Below, piece by piece: positions 1-4,380 of a stretch of 6,543 nucleotides of DNA. The stretch's first letter is position 1. Each line of letters begins with the position of its first letter. Origin of the DNA: an uncultured Bacilli bacterium (lineage in GTDB: Bacteria; Bacillota_I; Bacilli_A; RF39; UBA660). Made by a program: the position numbers and the translations under genes. The notes under the pieces were generated by a model. The model saw only the letters and a list, made by a program, of their open reading frames with translations, had not been told where the DNA came from and did no database searches. Location: the NCBI GenBank assembly GCA_947628725.1, contig CANRAQ010000050.1, positions 1 through 6,543 of the forward strand, in the 5' to 3' direction.

Positions 1-88
1 CACCTAACTCAAGTTTGATTTAGGTGGAACCAAATTTTCTGGCAACACTCAACATGCGATATTGAATGTTCCTTTTTATTTCCTTGCT
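1..88 (-). ncRNA. Candidate structured small RNA, copy 1 (3' end beyond the edge)
   Basis: The predicted transcript starts near 88, seven bases after a TGTTAT -10 box. It contains a hairpin formed by 41-72: a 12-bp stem with a CGC loop plus a GG/CC clamp. It ends in the hairpin CACCTAA/TTAGGTG at 1-27. On the minus strand the 41-72 stem is fully paired with G-U wobbles; on the plus strand the same positions would be A-C mismatches, so the minus strand is the functional one. No reading frame with a ribosome binding site was seen. The family is not recognised. It could alternatively be a 3'-end processing or termination module of the mnmA transcript. Confidence 0.55.
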
Positions 89-94
89 AAATGT

Positions 95-123
95 ATAACA
101 ACCCAAAATTAGTATTTGCGCAA
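95..123 (-). promoter_or_regulatory. Possible promoter of small RNA copy 1
   Basis: On the minus strand TTGCGC (118-123) and TGTTAT (95-100) are separated by 17 nt. Both boxes are poor matches to consensus (3/6 and 4/6), and the call rests mainly on the equivalent, better promoter at the same place in copy 2. Copy 1 may be less active, or may be transcribed only by readthrough from mnmA. Confidence 0.35.
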
Positions 124-142
124 GTTATAAACATATTTTAAT

Positions 143-169
143 TGAGTAGGGTATTTCATACCAAACTCA
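143..169 (-). other. Interrupted hairpin just after mnmA
   Basis: Inverted repeats TGAGT/ACTCA and GGTAT/ATACC (5 bp each), separated by a 2x2 internal loop, close on a 3-nt loop. The hairpin lies 21 nt past the mnmA stop codon. It is followed on the minus strand by A/T-mixed sequence and not by a U tract, so it is not a convincing intrinsic terminator. It may instead stabilise the mRNA 3' end. Transcription from mnmA probably continues into the element at 1-130. Confidence 0.4.
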
Positions 170-189
170 CTAAATATTATTTCGCAAAG

Positions 190-1296
190 TTATAAATACC
201 ATAACTTTTCATTATTTTTTCTTACTTCTTTAATAATGCCGCTACCAAGACATATATCACCATCATAAAATACACAAGCCTGTCCTGGAGTTATTCTTTT
301 TATACCTTGTTTATATTTTACCAATATATTATTATCATTTAAATATTCTAATTCTACTGGATTATCTTTTTGTCTATATCTAAATTTAGCCATACACTTA
401 GTAGGCTTTGTATTAAAAAGCCAGTTTACATTATCTACTATGCATGAATCAGTTATTAAATAATCATTATCTTCTCCTATACATATATATAATATATTTT
501 TTGTAACATCCTTTCCTACTACAAACATTCTATCAGAAAATCCTCCTATATCGAGTCCTCTTCTTTGACCTATAGTGTAGTTCATAAGTCCTATATGTTT
601 ACCTATTACTTCATTTGTATCTATATTCACTATATCACCAGGCTGATTTGGTAAATAATTTTTTAGAAAATTTGTAAAATTTCTTTCTCCTATAAAGCAT
701 ATACCCGTAGAATCTTTCTTATTAGCAGTAATAAGCCCATATTCTAAAGCTATCTTACGTACCTCTTGCTTTTTTATATTGCCTAGTGGAAATAAGACAT
801 TTTTAAATTGTTCTTTGTTTACTTGAGCTAGAAAATATGATTGATCCTTATTTTCATCTAGTGCTTTTAATAGATTACCATTTTCTAATCTTGCATAGTG
901 ACCTGTTGCAATATAATCAGCACCTAGTTTTAATGCTTCTTTGGCAAACATATCAAATTTTATATATTTGTTGCACATTATATCAGGATTTGGAGTTCTA
1001 CCTTTTTTTAGTTCATCTAGAAAATATGTAAATACATAATCCCAATATTCTTTTATAAAATCTTTTCTATATAGAGGAATTCCTAACTTTTCACATACTG
1101 CTTTTGCATCATTATAATCAACTTCTTGTGGGCATATACCTTGATTTGTTGTTGGGGCACCCATTAATTCACCATCAGCATAAGAATCCCAATTTCTCAT
1201 AAATAATCCGATTACTTCATAACCCTCTTGTTGAAGCAATATAGCAGCAACACTACTATCTACTCCTCCGCTCATTCCAATTACAACCTTTTTCAT
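190..1296 (-). CDS. mnmA: tRNA-specific 2-thiouridylase MnmA
   Basis: MnmA places sulfur on C2 of the wobble uridine (U34) of tRNA-Glu, -Gln and -Lys in the cytoplasm. It adenylates the uridine with ATP and takes persulfide sulfur delivered from a cysteine desulfurase. The 368-aa protein has the N-terminal PP-loop SGGVDSS (residues 9-15), then GRTPNPDIMCNKYIKF with the catalytic Cys108, ATGHYA (130-135), and STGICFIG with the second catalytic Cys200. A C-terminal domain includes NYTIGQRRGL (239-248) and ITPGQACVFYDGD. Length is normal for the family. I chose the ATG at 1296 because AGAGG lies 5 nt upstream; a GTG two codons earlier overlaps that ribosome binding site. The segment at residues 33-63 is about 10 residues longer than in Escherichia coli or Bacillus subtilis MnmA. 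No cysteine desulfurase gene is visible in the window. Confidence 0.97.
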   Translation of the reverse strand: MKKVVIGMSGGVDSSVAAILLQQEGYEVIGLFMRNWDSYADGELMGAPTTNQGICPQEVDYNDAKAVCEKLGIPLYRKDFIKEYWDYVFTYFLDELKKGRTPNPDIMCNKYIKFDMFAKEALKLGADYIATGHYARLENGNLLKALDENKDQSYFLAQVNKEQFKNVLFPLGNIKKQEVRKIALEYGLITANKKDSTGICFIGERNFTNFLKNYLPNQPGDIVNIDTNEVIGKHIGLMNYTIGQRRGLDIGGFSDRMFVVGKDVTKNILYICIGEDNDYLITDSCIVDNVNWLFNTKPTKCMAKFRYRQKDNPVELEYLNDNNILVKYKQGIKRITPGQACVFYDGDICLGSGIIKEVRKNNEKLWYL

Positions 1297-1319
1297 GTGC
1301 ACCTCTTAAAACTATGTTA

Positions 1320-1348
1320 ATTATACAACACAAAATTTAAAAAGTCAT
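1320..1348 (-). promoter_or_regulatory. mnmA promoter
   Basis: On the minus strand ATGACT (1343-1348, 4/6 with the TGAC core) and a perfect TATAAT (1320-1325) are separated by 17 nt. The predicted start is near 1313, giving a leader of under 20 nt with the AGAGG site just before the ATG. mnmA therefore seems to have its own promoter, insulated from tRNA-Cys and the small RNA by the terminators at 1381-1413 and 1462-1497. Confidence 0.75.
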
Positions 1349-1380
1349 TAAAAAAATATAAAATTAGTATTATGTGAAAT

Positions 1381-1413
1381 AAAAAAACGAGAATACATTA
1401 TTTGCATTCTTCG
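1381..1413 (-). terminator. Intrinsic terminator upstream of mnmA
   Basis: On the minus strand AGAATGCA pairs with TGTATTCT (8 bp including one G-U) around a 5-nt loop. It is extended by CG/CG across a bulged A and followed directly by seven Ts. It lies about 50 nt beyond the terminator of small RNA copy 2 and just before the mnmA promoter. It would stop readthrough from tRNA-Cys and the small RNA, or end a separate short transcript. Confidence 0.75.
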
Positions 1414-1461
1414 CCTCATCTCTCCCATTTTACTATTCTTACTATTTATAGTTTTAATATA

Positions 1462-1497
1462 AAAGAAATCCACCTAACTCAAGTTTGATTTAGGTGG
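1462..1497 (-). terminator. Terminator hairpin of small RNA copy 2
   Basis: On the minus strand CCACCTAA (1490-1497) pairs with TTAGGTGG (1470-1477): 8 bp with a 12-nt loop, followed by ATTTCTTTT. Copy 1 has the same hairpin at 1-27. It would end the small RNA and possibly also the tRNA-Cys precursor. The loop contains CAAACTT, complementary to AAGTTTG immediately before the stem. Confidence 0.7.
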
Positions 1498-1570
1498 AAC
1501 CAAACTTTTGGCAACACTCAACACGCAAATATTGAATGTTCCTTTTTTATTTTATGCAAATTTTCTTGCT
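1462..1570 (-). ncRNA. Candidate structured small RNA, copy 2 (about 109 nt)
   Basis: The predicted start is near 1570, seven bases after a TATTAT -10 box. The RNA has an A-rich 5' part. A long hairpin follows at 1510-1542: AACATTCAATAT pairs with GTGTTGAGTGTT over 12 bp including three G-U pairs, with a UUGC loop and a GG/CC clamp across a bulged G. A terminator hairpin at 1470-1497 then leads into ATTTCTTTT. Compared with copy 1 the closing loop pair changes U-A to U-G and the loop CGC to UUGC, which keeps pairing. The gene lies directly downstream of tRNA-Cys, with about 50 nt between the tRNA end and the predicted start. The family and any target are not recognised, and an Rfam covariance search was not possible here. 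Confidence 0.6.
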
Positions 1571-1612
1571 AAATACATAATATCATAAAATCATTATTTA
1601 TGCAAGTTATAA
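1470..1612 (-). repeat. Copy 2 of the duplicated intergenic element, between tRNA-Cys and mnmA
   Basis: This is the partner of 1-130, same strand and same order of parts. It starts 7 nt after the CCA end of tRNA-Cys and contains the outer boundary GCAAGTTATAA (1602-1612), the promoter-like boxes, the hairpin and the terminator hairpin. Differences from copy 1 cluster in the promoter spacer, the loop and the A/T-rich 5' part of the transcript, while the stems are conserved. Confidence 0.85.
1577..1605 (-). promoter_or_regulatory. Promoter of small RNA copy 2
   Basis: On the minus strand TTGCAT (1600-1605) and TATTAT (1577-1582, 5/6) are separated by 17 nt. A TG one base before the -10 box makes it an extended -10 promoter, which compensates for the modest -35 match. 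It lies just downstream of the tRNA-Cys 3' end, so this RNA can be made independently of the tRNA. Confidence 0.55.
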
Positions 1613-1619
1613 GCAAAAT

Positions 1620-1693
1620 TGGAGGGCCTAGTCGGATTTGAACCAACGATCAGGGAGTTGCAGTCCCACGCCTTACCACTTGGCTATAGACCC
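1620..1693 (-). tRNA. tRNA-Cys (anticodon GCA)
   Basis: The 74-nt cloverleaf includes an encoded CCA. The acceptor stem GGGTCTA/TAGGCCC has 7 pairs including one T-G. The D stem is GCC/GGC. The anticodon GCA is at 1659-1661 in the loop CTGCAAC. A 4-nt variable loop is followed by the T arm GTTGG-TTCAAAT-CCGAC. Discriminator U73 and the GCA anticodon both identify cysteine. The top pair of the anticodon stem (27-43) is a U-U mismatch, leaving four good pairs, which is tolerable. The processed 5' leader is about 30-40 nt. Confidence 0.97.
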
Positions 1694-1730
1694 ATATTAT
1701 ATTTGATGATATATTCCTCATGCAAATATA

Positions 1731-1759
1731 ATTTTACACTAATAACTTTTCTTTGTCAA
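1731..1759 (-). promoter_or_regulatory. tRNA-Cys promoter
   Basis: On the minus strand a perfect TTGACA (1754-1759) and TAAAAT (1731-1736, 5/6) are separated by 17 nt. This is one of the two strongest promoters in the window. It starts transcription near 1724, about 30 nt before the mature tRNA. Confidence 0.85.
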
Positions 1760-1806
1760 TTATGCATACATATATTTTTACTAAATCTTATTCACATATA
1801 AATAAA

Positions 1807-2505
1807 TTATTCTTTTAAACTCTTTACTTTTTGAGTGACTTTATAACTTTCAATAATGCTATTAATATCTATTTCAAATAGTTGTGCTAATGTTGTGGCG
1901 TTTTTTATACCATTATCATTAATATTTCTATTAATTATGTTATATATTACACATTTTATAAATTCATCTCTTAAATACATTCTTTTGTCATAAGAAATAA
2001 TTTGTTCTTTTATGTCACAAGTTTTGTTAAATTTAAAATTTCTTTTATATAAGTCAATATAAACATCTTTTATATTACTATTTTTATATGTATTACGGTA
2101 TTGAAAACTTAAGTTAAATAAATCATCACTAAGTGGTTCTTCTATAACAATACCTTTATTACTAACCTTAAAATATGTATTGTCATTTTTATTTAACCAA
2201 AGTATTTTAGGATATTTTGGTATTTTTAAAATCTCTTTTTCACAATCCTTTAAAGAATTCAAGTAAGAGTGTATGTTACTATCCCCAATATCTTCAAAAA
2301 ATAAAGTTAATTCATCTATCAATTTATCAATATCCTTAGTATAACTTTCATCGTTTTTAAGTATTTCTTCTTTATACCATTTTATAAATTGGTCTTTTCT
2401 TTCTACAAAATTCATATTATTTTTAATATTTATTTTTTTGAAATTGAAAAGATTATCTACAGTTAATTCAAATTTCAAAGATATTAATCTATTTTTTAAA
2501 TTCAT
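1807..2505 (-). CDS. Hypothetical protein, 232 aa, divergent from the ABC exporter operon
   Basis: I do not recognise this protein. It is soluble-looking and rich in Lys, Asn, Ile and Asp, with no signal peptide or membrane segment. Residues 38-100 look helical and charged. A middle part (about 100-165) carries aromatic segments such as PKYPKILWLNK and YIDLYKRNFKFN. The C-terminal stretch TTLAQLFEIDINSIIESYK (204-222) has a spacing reminiscent of a helix-turn-helix, but the match is weak and no family is claimed. The first ATG is chosen because GGGATG lies a few bases upstream; the next Met (residue 31) has no ribosome binding site. No clear terminator follows, so transcripts could run on into tRNA-Cys. 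The back-to-back promoter arrangement makes a role linked to the exporter possible, but this is inference. Confidence 0.8.
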   Translation of the reverse strand: MNLKNRLISLKFELTVDNLFNFKKINIKNNMNFVERKDQFIKWYKEEILKNDESYTKDIDKLIDELTLFFEDIGDSNIHSYLNSLKDCEKEILKIPKYPKILWLNKNDNTYFKVSNKGIVIEEPLSDDLFNLSFQYRNTYKNSNIKDVYIDLYKRNFKFNKTCDIKEQIISYDKRMYLRDEFIKCVIYNIINRNINDNGIKNATTLAQLFEIDINSIIESYKVTQKVKSLKE

Positions 2506-2526
2506 AAAATCATCCCAATAGATAAT

Positions 2527-2554
2527 ATTATACTTCTTTTTATAAAAATTGCAA
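2527..2554 (-). promoter_or_regulatory. Promoter of the hypothetical gene
   Basis: On the minus strand TTGCAA (2549-2554, 4/6) and a perfect TATAAT (2527-2532) are separated by 16 nt, about 20 nt before the start codon. The -35 box forms the centre of the palindrome at 2545-2558. Confidence 0.6.
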
Positions 2555-2558
2555 TTTT
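2545..2558. promoter_or_regulatory. Perfect 14-bp palindrome in the divergent promoter region, possible operator
   Basis: AAAATTGCAATTTT is a perfect inverted repeat. It covers the -35 box of the minus-strand hypothetical gene and ends 2 nt before the -35 box of the ABC operon. A dimeric regulator bound here could affect both promoters. The sequence is A/T-rich, so chance occurrence cannot be excluded. Confidence 0.4.
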
Positions 2559-2560
2559 AA

Positions 2561-2589
2561 TTGACAAATTTCATCAGATATTATATATT
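2561..2589 (+). promoter_or_regulatory. Promoter of the ABC exporter operon
   Basis: A perfect TTGACA (2561-2566) and TATATT (2584-2589, 5/6) are separated by 17 nt. The predicted start near 2596 leaves a leader of about 30 nt. There is no room for the leader peptide and attenuator known for Bacillus subtilis bmrCD, so control is more likely at initiation. An 8-bp inverted repeat TATATTTA/TAAATATA (2584-2591 and 2601-2608) overlaps the -10 box and start point, but it is simple A/T sequence. Confidence 0.75.
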
Positions 2590-2625
2590 TATATAAGTTT
2601 TAAATATAATTATAGAGGTGGTTAT

Positions 2626-4380
2626 GTGTTAAAAATGTTTAAAAATTTTAGTAAAAAAGATTACCTTTTAATGATAATTTGTATACTTTTAATAGTTTTT
2701 CAAGTATGGTTAGATTTAAAATTACCAGATTATATGAGTGGAATAACTACACTTATTCAAAGTGAAAATAGTAAGATAAGTGATATAATCATGAAAGGTG
2801 TAGGAATGCTTTTATGTGCATTTGGTAGTTTAATATCTGCTGTTATAGTAGGCTATTTCGCAGCTAGATTATCTGCTAACTTTTCTTTAAATTTAAGAAG
2901 AAAAATATTTAGAAAAGTTGGAAATTTTGGAATGGAAGAAATAAAAAAATTCCAAACAAGTAGTTTAATAACTAGGACTACTAATGATGTTACTCAGTTA
3001 GAGATGCTTATATCTATTGGATTTCAAATGTTGATAAAGGCTCCAATTATGGCAATTTGGGCCATAGAAAAAATAGTAAATAAAAGTATAGAATGGAGTA
3101 TGCTTACAGGATTAGGAGTAGTAATTTTATTAGCTACTATAACAACTATTTTAATTATTGTATTTCCAAGATTTGAAAAAGTTCAAAAGTTAATAGATAG
3201 GATAAATGGAGTTACAAGAGAAAATCTAACTGGTATAAGAGTAATAAGAGCATTTAATGCAGAAAAATATCAAACTAATAGATTTAATGATGTAAATAAT
3301 AATTTAACTGATATGCAAATATTTAATCATAAGTGTTTTGCTATACTAAATCCTGTTATGAATATAGTTATGCATTTTTTAACATTGGGTATATATTTTA
3401 TAGGTGCATTTTTGATAAATGAAGCAGGTATGCTTGATAAAGTTACTCTATTTAGTAACATGGTAGTATTTTCAAGTTATGGTATGCAAGTAATTTCATC
3501 ATTCTTAATGTTAGCTATGATATTTATGATATGGCCAAGAGCGCAAGTTTCTGCAAAAAGAATAAATGAAGTTTTAGATGAAAAAATAAAGATAGTAAGT
3601 GGTACATTCGATGGAAAAGATTTAAAAGAGGAAGGTACTGTTGAATTTAGAGATGTTTCATTTAAATATCCTGATGCTGATGAATATTTACTTAAAAATA
3701 TTTCATTTAAAGTAAATAAGGGTGAAACTATTGCATTTATAGGTTCTACAGGTAGTGGAAAAAGTACACTTATAAATTTGGTACCAAGATTTTATGATGT
3801 TACAAAAGGATCTATTTTAGTAGATGGAATCGATATTAGAGATTATGATATTGAAGCATTAAATAATAAAATAGGGTATGTACCTCAAAAAGCAGTAATG
3901 TTCACTGGTACTGTAAAATCTAATGTAGGATATGGAGATAATGGTAAGAAAAATATAACTATGGAAAAGATTAAAGAAGCCATAGATGTCGCACAGTCTA
4001 CTGATTTTGTAACTAAAATGGAAAAATCATATGATTCACATATAGCAAGGGGAGGTACCAATGTTTCTGGTGGGCAGAAACAAAGATTGTCAATAGCGCG
4101 TGCAATCGCTAGAGATCCTGAAATATATATATTTGATGATTCATTTTCTGCACTTGACTATAAAACTGATTCAGTACTTAGAAAAGAGTTAAAAAAATAT
4201 ACTAAAGATGCAACATGTATGATAGTAGCCCAAAGAATAGGTACTATAATAAATGCAGATAAAATAGTCGTATTAGATAAAGGTGAGTGTGTTGGAATAG
4301 GAACACATGATGAACTTATTAAAAATTGTAAAGTGTATAAGGAGATTGCTTTATCTCAATTGTCGAAGGAGGAGTTATAG
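2626..4380 (+). CDS. Heterodimeric ABC exporter, BmrC/YheI-like subunit with degenerate ATPase site
   Basis: This 584-aa half-transporter has an N-terminal membrane domain of six predicted helices (about residues 12-30, 54-80, 128-150, 157-180, 236-263, 274-303) fused to a C-terminal ATPase domain. Walker A is GSTGSGKST (373-381), the Q-loop is Gln421, the signature is VSGGQ (480-484), Walker B is YIFDDS and the D-loop is SALD (508-511). The position of the catalytic glutamate is Asp505 and the switch histidine is Gln536 (VAQR), so its own Walker site is expected to hydrolyse ATP poorly. The intact signature completes the active site of the partner. The start is GTG at 2626, since AGAGGTGG (2614-2621) is correctly spaced for it and too far from the ATG at 2635. 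The stop codon abuts the next start codon, so the two subunits are co-translated and probably pair. The expected role is efflux of drugs or other hydrophobic compounds across the cytoplasmic membrane; the substrate cannot be read from sequence. Confidence 0.93.
   Translation: MLKMFKNFSKKDYLLMIICILLIVFQVWLDLKLPDYMSGITTLIQSENSKISDIIMKGVGMLLCAFGSLISAVIVGYFAARLSANFSLNLRRKIFRKVGNFGMEEIKKFQTSSLITRTTNDVTQLEMLISIGFQMLIKAPIMAIWAIEKIVNKSIEWSMLTGLGVVILLATITTILIIVFPRFEKVQKLIDRINGVTRENLTGIRVIRAFNAEKYQTNRFNDVNNNLTDMQIFNHKCFAILNPVMNIVMHFLTLGIYFIGAFLINEAGMLDKVTLFSNMVVFSSYGMQVISSFLMLAMIFMIWPRAQVSAKRINEVLDEKIKIVSGTFDGKDLKEEGTVEFRDVSFKYPDADEYLLKNISFKVNKGETIAFIGSTGSGKSTLINLVPRFYDVTKGSILVDGIDIRDYDIEALNNKIGYVPQKAVMFTGTVKSNVGYGDNGKKNITMEKIKEAIDVAQSTDFVTKMEKSYDSHIARGGTNVSGGQKQRLSIARAIARDPEIYIFDDSFSALDYKTDSVLRKELKKYTKDATCMIVAQRIGTIINADKIVVLDKGECVGIGTHDELIKNCKVYKEIALSQLSKEEL
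4366..4372 (+). promoter_or_regulatory. Ribosome binding site of the second ABC subunit, inside the first gene
   Basis: AAGGAGG is a near-perfect anti-16S match 8 nt before the ATG at 4381, and lies within the last codons of the upstream gene. With the TAG stop directly adjoining the ATG, this favours translational coupling and balanced synthesis of the two subunits. Confidence 0.85.

Larger units (their letters stand above)
1..130 (-). repeat. Copy 1 of a duplicated intergenic element downstream of mnmA
   Basis: This stretch matches 1471-1612 almost end to end in the same orientation. The first 34 bases are identical. Blocks around 41-55, 61-80, 84-92 and the outer boundary GCAAGTTATAA (120-130) are also conserved, while the segments between have diverged and copy 2 carries roughly 12 extra bases near 1550-1564. 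The copy lies 59 nt past the mnmA stop codon and is cut at the left edge, so its terminator tail is not visible. There is no transposase, no clear terminal inverted repeat and no target duplication, so I call it a repeat and not an insertion sequence. The conserved order of promoter, hairpin and terminator suggests a small RNA gene. Confidence 0.85.

Noticed and set aside
837..1031. Open frame antisense to mnmA
   Set aside because: It lies wholly inside a well-supported gene, has a low-complexity product and lacks a ribosome binding site.
1338..1426. Short minus-strand frame of about 26 codons starting MGEMRRRMQ within the spacer before mnmA
   Set aside because: It has no ribosome binding site and runs through an intrinsic terminator and its T tract.
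1471..1550. T-box leader on the plus strand, suggested by AGGTGGAACC and by a hairpin followed by six Ts
   Set aside because: There is no specifier stem and no aminoacyl-tRNA synthetase or amino acid gene downstream, and the plus-strand stem contains A-C mismatches that are G-U pairs on the other strand. The T run may still give some plus-strand termination.
1..1612. The duplicated element as an insertion sequence or a MITE with terminal inverted repeats
   Set aside because: The ends CCACCTAAC and GCAAGTTATAA are not inverted repeats of each other, and no target-site duplication or transposase is visible.
1619..1801. Plus-strand open frame beginning EGLVGFEPTIRELQSHALPLGYRP
   Set aside because: It is the well-known false translation of the antisense of a tRNA gene; here it covers tRNA-Cys and its promoter.
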